64,000 nt of DNA from UBA10906 sp049296695 (GCA_049296695.1 JBAQSX010000179.1:20577-84576), one strand, 5' to 3'. Positions 26,678 to 35,901 are shown, counted from the stretch's first letter. Notes: a model not told the origin generated them from the sequence alone. Program-made: numbers and translations.

Positions 26678-27919
26678 ATGACTAATCAATATAAGAATAA
26701 TCCTGTGTTGTCTACCAATTTTTCTATGCCTTATGTGCATGAATTAATGTCACCGATAAAATCGATTGAAATAGAAACTCAGGTTTTAGATGTTTTAACA
26801 TTATTTGACATTTATAGCGAAGTACATGCTTTAGCCATACACGAGCAAAGTAATATTGTGGGTATTATCACGCGTAGTCATTATTTATATAAAATGCCAC
26901 GACTATTAGTTACCCAGATTTTTAAGCATAGTAGTCTAAAAAGCTTTTTGACCACTGACACAAAAAGTTTTGCTATTTCATTAGTTGCCGATGTCGATGA
27001 TCGCATTGATCAAATTGTTTTGGAGTTATTAACGTTTGATTTAAAAATTGAATTATTACCTGTTAAGAATAAACAGGGGATTATTATTGGTATTGTTAAA
27101 TTAAGTGACTTAGAATTAAAACTGTTTGAAGCGCAAATGCAACTGATTCAACAAATGACTCAAACCAGTGCGCGTTTACGAAATGAAGTTGAAATTGCCG
27201 CTATTTTACAAAGAAATTCATTAACTATTGGTAATATTAATTTATTAGGGGTACGCGGTTTAGTTACTTTAGTGACCAGTAGTGAAATTGGTGGCGATTT
27301 TTGCGATTATTACACGGTTAATAATCGTTGGTTAATTCTCTTAGTTGGTGATGTGAGTGGTCATGGAGTGGCTTCAGGCACTATTGTCAGTGTTGCTAAA
27401 GCAATAGTGAGTTTATTAGAACGTGACCGCGAAATAGAACCATCTAATATTCTTAGTCATTTAAATACTGCTATTTTTAAAACTGCGAAACAATCATTAT
27501 TAATGACAATGCTGGTTTTATGTATTGACACGCAAACAAAGCAGGTATTTTATGCTAATGCGGGACATCAATTTCCTTATTTATATCGCTCAATGAATAA
27601 GCAATTATTGATGTTAGAAGAATCCGTAGGCTTACCTTTAGGAACTCAAGAAACTATACATTATGAGCAGTATTTTACTACAATCAATAATGGCGATTGT
27701 TTATTTATTTATACTGACGCATTAGTTGAAGAAGAGAATTCACAAGGGGAATGTTTTGGTTATGATAGATTAGAAGATGTGCTTAAAGAACACATTAGAA
27801 AAGAGCCTGAGTATTTACGCGATATAATATTAGAACGCTTTAGTTCACATATTGAACGTTGTGAATTTAGTGATGATGTAACGCTGTGTCATCTTGAGTT
27901 TAATAGTATCTACGGGTAG
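26678..27919 (+). CDS. CBS-domain PP2C (SpoIIE/RsbU-type) phosphatase
   Basis: A 413-residue cytoplasmic protein. Residues about 20-150 hold a CBS pair (MSPIKSIEIETQVLDVLTLF; LLPVKNKQGIIIGIVKLSDL), a coiled coil spans about 150-185, and residues about 190-410 are a PP2C phosphatase with EIGGDFCDYY, VGDVSGHGVASG, YANAGHQFPYL and LFIYTDALVEEEN; the metal-binding Asp residues are kept. RsbU-type phosphatases dephosphorylate STAS anti-sigma antagonists. No STAS gene is next to it on this strand; the nearest is in the convergent block at 30011. CBS domains usually sense adenine nucleotides. Confidence 0.9.
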   Translation: MTNQYKNNPVLSTNFSMPYVHELMSPIKSIEIETQVLDVLTLFDIYSEVHALAIHEQSNIVGIITRSHYLYKMPRLLVTQIFKHSSLKSFLTTDTKSFAISLVADVDDRIDQIVLELLTFDLKIELLPVKNKQGIIIGIVKLSDLELKLFEAQMQLIQQMTQTSARLRNEVEIAAILQRNSLTIGNINLLGVRGLVTLVTSSEIGGDFCDYYTVNNRWLILLVGDVSGHGVASGTIVSVAKAIVSLLERDREIEPSNILSHLNTAIFKTAKQSLLMTMLVLCIDTQTKQVFYANAGHQFPYLYRSMNKQLLMLEESVGLPLGTQETIHYEQYFTTINNGDCLFIYTDALVEEENSQGECFGYDRLEDVLKEHIRKEPEYLRDIILERFSSHIERCEFSDDVTLCHLEFNSIYG

Positions 27920-27946
27920 TGCATTAGCAGAATTTAAATATTTTAA

Positions 27947-27983
27947 GGGAGTACAAAATTATGATTTTGTACTCCCTTTTTTT
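27947..27983. terminator. palindromic repeat acting as terminator
   Basis: A 12-bp stem GGGAGTACAAAA / TTTTGTACTCCC followed by TTTTTTT, 27 bases after the phosphatase stop. The stem is a GGAGTACAAA member of the inner palindrome family, so here the repeat has become the transcription terminator. The convergent PstS-like/OmpA gene ends at 28006. Confidence 0.75.
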
Positions 27984-28005
27984 GATAGTGCGTGCAATTA
28001 TTAAC

Positions 28006-29646
28006 TTATTGCGTTAAATGTTTTAACCATACTTCAACGCGACGGTTATCTTTTAAAACTTCAGGTGAATTTTCTACAGGGTTTAATAATAAAGCAGGTT
28101 CTTCACCAAATCCCGCCACTTCTATTTGTGTAATCGCCTGTGTTTTTAATACATCAGCAACATATTGCGCTCTTGCAACAGAAAGATTCAAATTAGTAGC
28201 AGGTTCACCACGCGAATCGCTAAAACCTACTAAAACCACAGTGGTGTTTTTATTGCGCGGTTCTTTGAGTGTTTGTACTAAACGTCCTAAATCAATCAAA
28301 CTTTTGTTATCCAACTGTCCCGAACCTGCTTCAAAGCGTAAGTTATAAGGCGTTTCGGTACGGTCGCTATTGCGAATTAAGGTCTTATAGCCCTCAGGGA
28401 TTTTGGGATTGTCTAACAATTGTTGTTTGATGCTACTGGCTTGAGTTGCGGTTTGTTCACCTGTCGAGGTCGCACTCACTAAATGGCTTTGTACTACCAT
28501 AGTCTGACCTATTGAAGACAAAGCGAGTGAGATAAATTGCCCAACTAAAGGACTTTTCTTTTCGGGTGTGTACAAATACAAATTTCGCGTCAGCGGATAC
28601 TCGCCCGTTTTAATAGAAAACTCGGTCAATTCAATAAATGCGCCACTACCACGGCTCATGCGTAAAGGGCGGCTGGAATTTGCCGACTGTGACCAGAAGG
28701 TAATCGAACCATAGCCGATACCATTGGGATCGGAAGCCAAAGCCTCTTGCATATCGACAAACGTATCGATTGTTTTGATATAAGTCGAAGCAATATCCAA
28801 ATCGACATTGCCAAATACGCTTTGCTTGATGAAATCATAAGTGCCATCGCCTTGGCGGCAATGGGCGCAGTACAGTTTAATTGCGCCTGCTTTGCCTTGA
28901 ATGGGTTTGCCATCGGCATCCACGCCATGCACTTCACTCCAATCCGACACTTCATGCAAATAGATACGGCGCACTTCATCGAGCGTCAAGCCAACAAGGG
29001 GATTGGATGGATTCACATAAATACCGACCCCGTCTAAGGCAACGACATGCTCATTGAGTGGTGATGTCATATCGCCCGAACCCGCCGCTTTCAGCTTGGT
29101 AATTTCGCCTGCATTGATACGACGCGCCGCCATGCCTATATCGGCAAATTTCTTTTCTAAGCCCACATGTTTAAAGGCTTGTGATTCGGTAAAGGCAGAA
29201 AAGCTACCATAAGAAATAATCTCTATCGCTTCACGTTCACCGCTGGGCGTACCTTGTCCGACTAGGTGTAGCACTTCATTGGCAACTTTTACTTTTTCTA
29301 TAGCATGGTGACCACGCCGCTCCAAAAAATATTCTACTAGTTTGGGAATATAGTTTGTACCCAGCACTGACGCACCATGCAGTCTTAAAATGATTTTAGG
29401 CTCAGCTTTATTGGGCGTGGTAGCGGGTGATTGCGGCGATGTTGCCTGATTGTTATCGCCCGTAAAACTTTCTCTTACGGCTTTGATGGTTTCAACAATA
29501 GAGGAAGGCTGCTCTTTGGCTATTGCCACTGAAGGCAATGCCACCATGATTGCTACGCTCAACAAAAACTCTATCATTAATGTAACGTTCCATAGGCGAT
29601 ACATTTTTATAGCGTTCAACATAAAAACTCTCTTAGTTATACTCAT
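28006..29646 (-). CDS. PstS-like binding protein fused to a C-terminal OmpA domain
   Basis: A 546-residue exported protein. After a long signal sequence (FLLSVAIMVALPSVAIA, ending near residue 44) residues about 85-385 resemble PstS-type phosphate-binding proteins (LRLHGASVLGTNYIPKLVEY, IGMAARRINAGEI, LDGVGIYVNPSNPLVGLTLD). Residues about 425-546 are an OmpA/MotB peptidoglycan-binding domain (NTTVVLVGFSDSRGEPATNL, LSVARAQYVADVL, DNRRVEVWL). A solute-binding domain tied to the cell wall suggests sensing or anchoring rather than transport; no pst transporter is nearby. An ATG at residue 9, after AAGAGAG, is an alternative start; the chosen one has AGGAAA upstream. Confidence 0.85.
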   Translation of the reverse strand: MSITKRVFMLNAIKMYRLWNVTLMIEFLLSVAIMVALPSVAIAKEQPSSIVETIKAVRESFTGDNNQATSPQSPATTPNKAEPKIILRLHGASVLGTNYIPKLVEYFLERRGHHAIEKVKVANEVLHLVGQGTPSGEREAIEIISYGSFSAFTESQAFKHVGLEKKFADIGMAARRINAGEITKLKAAGSGDMTSPLNEHVVALDGVGIYVNPSNPLVGLTLDEVRRIYLHEVSDWSEVHGVDADGKPIQGKAGAIKLYCAHCRQGDGTYDFIKQSVFGNVDLDIASTYIKTIDTFVDMQEALASDPNGIGYGSITFWSQSANSSRPLRMSRGSGAFIELTEFSIKTGEYPLTRNLYLYTPEKKSPLVGQFISLALSSIGQTMVVQSHLVSATSTGEQTATQASSIKQQLLDNPKIPEGYKTLIRNSDRTETPYNLRFEAGSGQLDNKSLIDLGRLVQTLKEPRNKNTTVVLVGFSDSRGEPATNLNLSVARAQYVADVLKTQAITQIEVAGFGEEPALLLNPVENSPEVLKDNRRVEVWLKHLTQ

Positions 29647-29695
29647 TTGTTATTTCCTAAAATATGCACAAGCGACAAATATTAATTTTAATCCT

Positions 29696-29953
29696 TTAAG
29701 GTTTGGTTTTTCCCTTAGTTGTCGTTTCGGTCTTTTTATCAGACTTGTCTTGCGCGTTGTTATCTGTCGCCTCAGTATTGGGATTTTCGCCTTGTTTGAG
29801 CAGTTTTATAACCTCTTCTAATTGTTTTGAGGTTTCTTTTACATTCGGTTTTGAGGAATCTTCTGCGGGTGTCGCGCCTACAGATTGCCAGCCAATGACA
29901 GCCGACAACATGCCACAACAGCAAACGGTTAGCTTGAATTTATTACATCTCAT
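29696..29953 (-). CDS. small secreted Lys/Glu/Thr-rich protein
   Basis: An 85-residue protein with a signal peptide (KLTVCCCGMLSAVIGWQSVGA, trimmed at about ATPAE) and a low-complexity charged tail. One short amphipathic helix (SKQLEEVIKLLKQG) is seen. It lies between the STAS gene and the PstS-like/OmpA gene with gaps of about 50 bases on both sides, so it belongs to the operon. The opposite strand is also open over nearly the same span, so coding strand was judged by operon context and the signal peptide. Function unknown. Confidence 0.6.
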   Translation of the reverse strand: MRCNKFKLTVCCCGMLSAVIGWQSVGATPAEDSSKPNVKETSKQLEEVIKLLKQGENPNTEATDNNAQDKSDKKTETTTKGKTKP

Positions 29954-30010
29954 AGAGTAGTTTCTCTTAAAGTTTAGTATTTTGTTGGAGAAATTGAGGA
30001 GGTGGGGCGT

Positions 30011-31165
30011 TTATAAAAGCGTTGCGTAACGGTCGTACAACAAGGTCAACATATCAACCTCTTCTCGCGCCATTGGAATCCAGCCTTGTAAATCAAGCTC
30101 TTTTAAAATATCACTGCCCACAGGACTGTCTTGCATTTCAGTAAAAATATTGCTCAGTAACTCGTGCGAATCAAGCAAGCTGGGCGCGGCGCAAAGCATG
30201 GGATAAGCAAACTGGGTTTGACTGGTTTCTAAAACGCGAGTATCGCGGCGGCTGAGTTCGGAGAGTTCACGGTAGGTTTTATGCGACATGAGCAATATAT
30301 CGGCTTGACCGCGCAATAACTGCATTAAGGCTTTGATGTCATTGCCTGAAAATTCAAATTGCAATTGAGACGAGTCCAGCCCAGATTCATCGCACAAATA
30401 GCGTCCTAACAGGTAAATAAAACTATTGCGTGAGGCGGTAATCACCTTAGCACCTGCAAAATCGAGCCAATCTTTGCGTTCATCCAAAGCCCTTACCACA
30501 ATGACAACTTCTTTGGCCTCATCCATAGGTCTGGCTAGTGCTTGATAACCGCGCTCACGCAATAAATAACAAGCCTCAAAAGGTTTGACAAACATCAAAT
30601 GAGCATCGGCTGTATTGATGTCAAAAGTGTTGGCAGGTGGCGCAACATTGACGCGGACATTACGTCCTAACTGGCGTTGTAGATAATTATTGAACAAAAA
30701 CCAACCATTCATTTGATTGATGCTTTGCGCGTACACCTGAAACAATAAGCGACTAGAAGCTGATTGCTCAGTTGTAGCCAAGCTGACAGATTCTATAGTT
30801 TTAGCGGTAGTCTCTTTTTCTTGCAGTGTTTGCCGCTGAGAGGCATTGTCTTTTTCGGCATTGCTAAAATAGCGATTTAAGCCCGTCATCTTAAATAATA
30901 CGCTAATCATACGATTAACATTGACTACCTCGACACCAATATCTTTAGCGTGCCACGCATTTAACAAACGTAAAAATTGTGCAAGCCCCATTGAGTTGAC
31001 TTGAACCACTTGTGCAAAATCCAAAATCATTTTCGAGCCGGGTTCAATGTTTAGTAGCGGTTGCAACGCTGTTGCCGAATGTGCATCCATAGTGCCTGCC
31101 AAAGCAAAACCATGTGTCGCATCTGAGGGAATGGCTTGCAAGGTGGTAATAGTAAATCCTAACAT
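30011..31165 (-). CDS. STAS domain fused to a periplasmic-binding-protein-like domain, cytoplasmic
   Basis: A 384-residue protein with no signal peptide. Residues 1-100 are a STAS domain, with the phospho-site region FAQVVQVNSMGLAQFL (candidate Ser58), like RsbV/SpoIIAA antagonists. Residues about 140-375 resemble PhnD-type substrate-binding proteins (LMFVKPFEACYLLRERGYQA, GQADILLMSHKTYRELSEL). Binding-protein domains normally work outside the membrane; here the fusion predicts a cytosolic ligand sensor on a partner-switch antagonist. It overlaps the 3' end of the phosphatase/kinase gene by 7 bases. The phospho-site assignment is by alignment from memory. Confidence 0.8.
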   Translation of the reverse strand: MLGFTITTLQAIPSDATHGFALAGTMDAHSATALQPLLNIEPGSKMILDFAQVVQVNSMGLAQFLRLLNAWHAKDIGVEVVNVNRMISVLFKMTGLNRYFSNAEKDNASQRQTLQEKETTAKTIESVSLATTEQSASSRLLFQVYAQSINQMNGWFLFNNYLQRQLGRNVRVNVAPPANTFDINTADAHLMFVKPFEACYLLRERGYQALARPMDEAKEVVIVVRALDERKDWLDFAGAKVITASRNSFIYLLGRYLCDESGLDSSQLQFEFSGNDIKALMQLLRGQADILLMSHKTYRELSELSRRDTRVLETSQTQFAYPMLCAAPSLLDSHELLSNIFTEMQDSPVGSDILKELDLQGWIPMAREEVDMLTLLYDRYATLL

Positions 31166-33987
31166 AACGCCTCCATATACGCGTCTTTGTTCAAAATAGT
31201 TTCTAATTCAACATCTTGTTTATTTAATTCGCAGTATTCGTCTGTTTCAGTGTGATATAAAAATTGAAATCCCGATACATTGTCCAATTCTAATGCTTGC
31301 CCTAAATGCCACAATACGGTCACTTGGGTTTTACGGCGCGGTAAAACTCGAATTTGCAGATAATCACTGAGTTTCCATGTCAAAAATAGTCCCGCGCCAC
31401 CGACACCCGCTTGTAGTCCGCGCAATTGCTCATTGAGTGCTAAACGCCGTAAAAAGACCTCAGGTGTGAGCGTTCCCCATAAATCAGTCACCATCAAACC
31501 TAACCACTCGTCATTGAGGGCAAAATCGAGTTGTATGCCTTCAGAATAAGACACTTCACGCTCACTGGCTTTGAGGTAAAGCGGCTGATTACTCAAATCA
31601 CGCGGCGCGGCATATAAGGCATTTTCAATTAATTCATCGACAAGCAGTAGTAAGGTGTCGGCGTGTTCGCGGCTAATTTGCACTTGACTTTGCAATAAGC
31701 CCGCAATTTCCATTTTGATAAATTCTTTTTCATCGCTGTGACTGAGCGGGAATTGGCGTTGCAAGCTGCATTTACCCATTAAGCGATATAAATCTTCACT
31801 AGCGGCAAGGTGATGTTGTGCGAGTAATTTAGGTAAACCCAAAACCTGCGAAACACTGGCATCAATGGGCAGTACGCGACGAATACCATCTAAGCAAAAG
31901 CGCGCTAATAAATCAGTAAAGGGCTGTTTTGCTAAAAACACCACATATTGCCGTGCGACATAGCTATCGACCAAATTACCGCCTAAACGGTAGGTTTCAT
32001 CACTTAAGCGTAATAAAGTATCTTTGTCTGCTGGCGCGTTGACCAACGCGCCTTCATCGCCTGTGCAGTAACAGCTAAAATCTAATACCAGTAAGGTGAC
32101 ATCGTCACTCAATGCCACAGAGCCGCAATGTTGTTCTAAGACGTTTTGTATCCAATAAACGGTCTCATCACAACTCATCGTGCCATAGTCATCTAATATT
32201 TTTTCCAGTTGCTCAAAGCCCAATTGCTCACCTGTGGGCGAGCGTTCTTCTACTAAACCATCGGTATATAAAAATAAACGCTCGCCTAGCTGCATTTCAA
32301 GCGTTGTATTTTGATATTCAGCCTCAGCCACCCGCCCTAAGGGTACGCCGACATTTTCTATGGCTTGCCAAATAAAATGCTCAGCGTCTTTAGAGCGCAA
32401 ATAGGGAAAAACATGCCCCGCGCTGGCGTAACGCAATAATCCTGTCGCGCTATCCAAACATAAACAACCCATGGTCATAAACATACTTTCGTGGGTGCTA
32501 GTCAGTAACGCGTGATTAATAAAACTTAAAATACGCGCGGGGTCGGTTTCACCATGTTCAGATAGGTGGCGCACCGCAATTTTGGCACAACTCACCAGCG
32601 AACCCGCCGCCACGCCATGACCGCTAGCATCGGCAACAATCACTACCGCATAATGACCATCCACGCTGTAATAATCATAATAATCACCGCCCACCTCAGT
32701 ACAAGTCGTCAAAATAGCACTGCCTGTGACACCGGGTAACATAATTTGCGGGGGCGGTAATAATGAACGTTGCAAGCGTGCGGCATGCGTTACCTCTTCA
32801 TGCAAGCGTTCACTTAAAGTGCGTGTTTCATTCAATGCTGCTTCTAAAGAAAGCGCGGCGGCTTTTAAATCGGTTAAATCAACGCCTGTCACCATTAACA
32901 ACAGGGTTCGACCACTTTCGGGGTCACACACAGGCGTAAAGTGCCAACGTACCGCTAAAATTGAACCTGTACGCGTTACAAAAGTACTTTCAAATTCCTC
33001 AACATTTTGCGCTTTTGCTAATTCAGCGCGTAACCTCAAAAACCGTGCGTGTTGCTCTTGGGGTAGAAAATACTGGGCAAAATCACTCCCCATAATGTCT
33101 TGATAAGACCAGCCTGTTTTGTATTCACTATAACGATTAAACAAAACAATACGCCCCTGATTATCTAATCCCATAACAAAAGCTTGCGCGGTGGCAACAA
33201 TATTTTGGCTCAAAGCGGCTTGTTGTTGTAAAAACACAGCGGTTTTTCGTACCCTGCCAATGGTGGGACGAAATATCCACACAATTTCCAACACCAAAAC
33301 TAGCAAAGTACCCAAAGCGACATAGGTTTCAATTTCAATCGCTCGGTAAATTTTACTTACCCCCGCCTCTTCATAAACTTTACTCAACGCACGCAAAGCT
33401 GGGGCTAAATCATCTGTGGCAACAAATAGTTGCTCAATATCGGCGACCAAGGTATCACCACTCGCAAACTGGGTCATATCCAGCAAACGTTGCACCAAAC
33501 TCTGAAAAACCAAAAATCGTTGATTTAGCCTATAAGGTTCATTGACAAAAATCTCCATAGCCAAAGGAAGCTGACTACCCTCTATTTTTCCGTCTCGCAA
33601 AACGGCGTGTTGGTTGGCTAATTCATCTATGATTTGTCGTAGACGTTCACGAGTCACATTACGCTCAGTCTCGGCTATGGGTAAGGTTAAACGCGTAGAC
33701 AATCGCCCTGCTTGTTCGACTAGGGTTAATTGACGCGCACTGGTTTGAACTAAAGCACCATTATTTTCGTTAAGAAAATTCAAATTAATGACAATTAGAT
33801 AAGAGGTTACTGACAAACCTGCAATTAAAGTGACTGCAATGCCATAACGTAACCACAAATGCTTGGTGAGTTGACGTATTTGTTGCACATCTGCATTTGT
33901 TTGTAACGGTAAAAGCAGTTGTGTGAAATCGACTATAGACGAAATATCGTTTTTAATCTTTTTGGAAAAATAGCGACCTATTTTCAT
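31159..33987 (-). CDS. membrane PilJ-PAS-PP2C phosphatase with a C-terminal HATPase (switch kinase) domain
   Basis: A 942-residue inner-membrane protein. TM1 (about 48-68), a PilJ-type periplasmic four-helix region (TSARQLTLVEQAGRLSTRL), and TM2 (about 228-248) lead into a PAS domain (about 270-385; AFVMGLDNQGRIVLFNRYSE), a coiled coil, and a PP2C domain (about 425-640; EVGGDYYDYY, VADASGHGVAAG, YTDGLVEERSP). The last 180 residues carry a GHKL ATPase like anti-sigma kinases (LVDELIENALYAAP, VGGAGLFLTWKLSDYL). Phosphatase and kinase for the same STAS partner may thus be in one protein. The start at 33987 has GGGAG eight bases upstream; an earlier in-frame ATG at 34059 lacks one. Confidence 0.88.
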   Translation of the reverse strand: MKIGRYFSKKIKNDISSIVDFTQLLLPLQTNADVQQIRQLTKHLWLRYGIAVTLIAGLSVTSYLIVINLNFLNENNGALVQTSARQLTLVEQAGRLSTRLTLPIAETERNVTRERLRQIIDELANQHAVLRDGKIEGSQLPLAMEIFVNEPYRLNQRFLVFQSLVQRLLDMTQFASGDTLVADIEQLFVATDDLAPALRALSKVYEEAGVSKIYRAIEIETYVALGTLLVLVLEIVWIFRPTIGRVRKTAVFLQQQAALSQNIVATAQAFVMGLDNQGRIVLFNRYSEYKTGWSYQDIMGSDFAQYFLPQEQHARFLRLRAELAKAQNVEEFESTFVTRTGSILAVRWHFTPVCDPESGRTLLLMVTGVDLTDLKAAALSLEAALNETRTLSERLHEEVTHAARLQRSLLPPPQIMLPGVTGSAILTTCTEVGGDYYDYYSVDGHYAVVIVADASGHGVAAGSLVSCAKIAVRHLSEHGETDPARILSFINHALLTSTHESMFMTMGCLCLDSATGLLRYASAGHVFPYLRSKDAEHFIWQAIENVGVPLGRVAEAEYQNTTLEMQLGERLFLYTDGLVEERSPTGEQLGFEQLEKILDDYGTMSCDETVYWIQNVLEQHCGSVALSDDVTLLVLDFSCYCTGDEGALVNAPADKDTLLRLSDETYRLGGNLVDSYVARQYVVFLAKQPFTDLLARFCLDGIRRVLPIDASVSQVLGLPKLLAQHHLAASEDLYRLMGKCSLQRQFPLSHSDEKEFIKMEIAGLLQSQVQISREHADTLLLLVDELIENALYAAPRDLSNQPLYLKASEREVSYSEGIQLDFALNDEWLGLMVTDLWGTLTPEVFLRRLALNEQLRGLQAGVGGAGLFLTWKLSDYLQIRVLPRRKTQVTVLWHLGQALELDNVSGFQFLYHTETDEYCELNKQDVELETILNKDAYMEALC

Positions 33988-34202
33988 AGTCGTCTCCCTG
34001 TGTTTATTTAAATAATATGACCAACTATTATTAAAACGCTCAGCTAAGTAAAATGTCAATCAAACCAATAAGGAATTAGAAATAGATGCTTTAAAATATC
34101 TAATAAATTAATTATCTACACATTAGCTACGAATACTTAACTATGTCAAATAACCTATATCATTGTGTGAAATGACACAGTTTTAAAATTTAAGTGTTTT
34201 AA

Positions 34203-34334
34203 TAACTCAAGTTACGCAAACTTAGTGGAATAGGGTATTTAAAACCACGCGGGAGTTCAAAGCTTGCTTTGTACTTTGTTGTTTTAGGTCACAAAGCAAG
34301 CTTTGGACTCCATTACACTGCGTAACTTGAGTTA
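34203..34334. repeat. nested inverted repeat, outer TAACTCAAGTTACGCA
   Basis: The outer arms are a perfect 16-bp inverted repeat (34203-34218 and 34319-34334). Inside, 34252-34272 and 34291-34311 form a second stem of the GGAGTTCAAAGCTTGCTTTG type with one mismatch. This fills the upstream region of the phosphatase/kinase gene. Confidence 0.85.
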
Positions 34335-34390
34335 ATAATTCAAAAGAATAGTGCGCATATTATCAATAAAAAATAAAACTATTTTTATTT

Positions 34391-34442
34391 ATTGCCTACG
34401 TTTTTTGCGTTATTACCTACGTTTTTTGCGTAACTTGAGTTA
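34391..34442. repeat. tandem CCTACGTTTTTTGCGT direct repeat and a solo outer arm
   Basis: Two copies of TGCCTACGTTTTTTGCGTTA-type sequence stand in tandem, and the second runs into TGCGTAACTTGAGTTA (34427-34442), a third copy of the outer arm at 34319-34334. The stop codon of the oxoamine synthase gene follows at once. Confidence 0.7.
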
Positions 34443-35774
34443 TTAAACCAAGGCTTTTAAAGCATCAATCGTTTTATCAATTTGCGCCTCAGTATGCTGA
34501 CAAGAAATAAAAAAACGTAAGCGTGCATTTTTTTCAGGAACAGCGGGATATAAAATCGGTTGCACATTAATACCACGCTCAAATAAAGCATGAGAAAGCC
34601 TAGCCGCACTAGGCGAACTACCTGTAATCGCGGCAATAATGGCAATACCTTGGCTGTGTCCTGTATCGATACCCACCGCTTTAGCTTTGTTTAAAAAATA
34701 GCGTGACAAGCTTTGCAAACGCTGTACCCGCTCAGGTTCTTGCCGCAAAATGTTTAACGCCGCCAAAGCAGGGGCGCACACTTGAGGTGCAATACCCACA
34801 CTGTATAAAAACCCCGGAGCTAAAAACTTTAAATGCTCAACCAACGCGGTTTCACCAGCAATATAACCGCCACATGCCGCTAATGATTTACTAAGCGTTC
34901 CCATCCAAATATCCACCGCTTTGCCTTCAATACCAAAATGCTCGCGTATGCCTAAACCTGTTTCGCCCATCACCCCAAACGAATGCGCTTCATCGACCAT
35001 TAAAAACGCGCCGTGCTTTTGTTTAATTTCAATAAATTTAGGTAAATCAGGATAATCACCATCCATACTATATAAACCTTCAATGACAATTAATACCCGT
35101 TCATAATGTCTGCGTTGCGCGCTTAATAATATATCTAATGCCACCCAATCATTATGGGGAAATGATAACCGTTTTGCCCCTGATAATTGCGCCCCGACTA
35201 AACTACTATTATGAATTAATTCATCGTGCAGAATTAAATCTTTAGCCCCAAATAAATAACCAATAGTGCTGACATTAGTTGCGTGACCGCTAACAAATAC
35301 TATCGCATCATCCACGCCATAAGTATCAGCAATAGCAGATTCTAATTCTCGATGAATAGGCCGCTCACCTGAAACTAAACGACTGGCTGATACTGAAGTA
35401 CCGTAATTATCAATTGCCTGTTTTGCCGCTTGTGAAACGCGTTCATCGCCTGATAATCCTAAATAATTATAACTAGCATAATTAATCATTTCCTTGCCAT
35501 TAATTATACTAGTCGCACCCGCACAGCCTTCATGAACCCGAAAAAACGGGCTGGCAATACCTAATTGCGCCCCACCTTTATAAATAATTTGTAATTGCTG
35601 ATAACTAGGATGTTGGTCAAAACGCGTCCACATTTGTGGAATAGCGGTGTTAGTTTGCGTTAATAAAGGATTATTATCACTTTGGCTTTGCGCTGAGGTT
35701 TTTTTCAACTTACGTTCTAAGGCTTGTTGAATTAATTTATCTTTGATTTGATTAGAAAGACTGCGGCTGGTCAT
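34443..35774 (-). CDS. alpha-oxoamine synthase (BioF/KBL/serine palmitoyltransferase family)
   Basis: A 443-residue PLP enzyme that condenses an amino acid with an acyl thioester. Family motifs are INYASYNYLGLSGDERV, TSVSASRLVSGERPIHRELE, MVDEAHSFGVMGETG (PLP Asp/His) and GTLSKSLAACGGYIAG with the Schiff-base Lys near 293. It has about 50 extra N-terminal residues compared with BioF, and no other biotin gene is nearby, so a sphingolipid-like or acyl-carrier-dependent synthesis is as likely as biotin. It is transcribed alone, between two repeat-filled gaps. Substrates cannot be assigned. Confidence 0.85.
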   Translation of the reverse strand: MTSRSLSNQIKDKLIQQALERKLKKTSAQSQSDNNPLLTQTNTAIPQMWTRFDQHPSYQQLQIIYKGGAQLGIASPFFRVHEGCAGATSIINGKEMINYASYNYLGLSGDERVSQAAKQAIDNYGTSVSASRLVSGERPIHRELESAIADTYGVDDAIVFVSGHATNVSTIGYLFGAKDLILHDELIHNSSLVGAQLSGAKRLSFPHNDWVALDILLSAQRRHYERVLIVIEGLYSMDGDYPDLPKFIEIKQKHGAFLMVDEAHSFGVMGETGLGIREHFGIEGKAVDIWMGTLSKSLAACGGYIAGETALVEHLKFLAPGFLYSVGIAPQVCAPALAALNILRQEPERVQRLQSLSRYFLNKAKAVGIDTGHSQGIAIIAAITGSSPSAARLSHALFERGINVQPILYPAVPEKNARLRFFISCQHTEAQIDKTIDALKALV

Positions 35775-35849
35775 TGATGAATCCGTTAATTTTATTTGTT
35801 TTAGTTTAACTATTAATTATTTAATAGTTTTAGTGTATGACACACAAAA

Positions 35850-35882
35850 ACGACTGGCAGTCCTCAAAGGACTGCCAGTCGT
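35850..35882. repeat. perfect 15-bp hairpin ACGACTGGCAGTCCT
   Basis: The stem has a CAA loop and no T-tract, so it is a repeat rather than a terminator. A degenerate relative lies at 47616-47647. Confidence 0.8.
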
Positions 35883-35901
35883 TATATTAGTTTTAGGTAA
35901 T

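Noticed and set aside
29703..29960. Plus-strand open frame opposite the small secreted protein
   Set aside because: It mirrors the minus-strand frame; the minus strand has the signal peptide and operon position.
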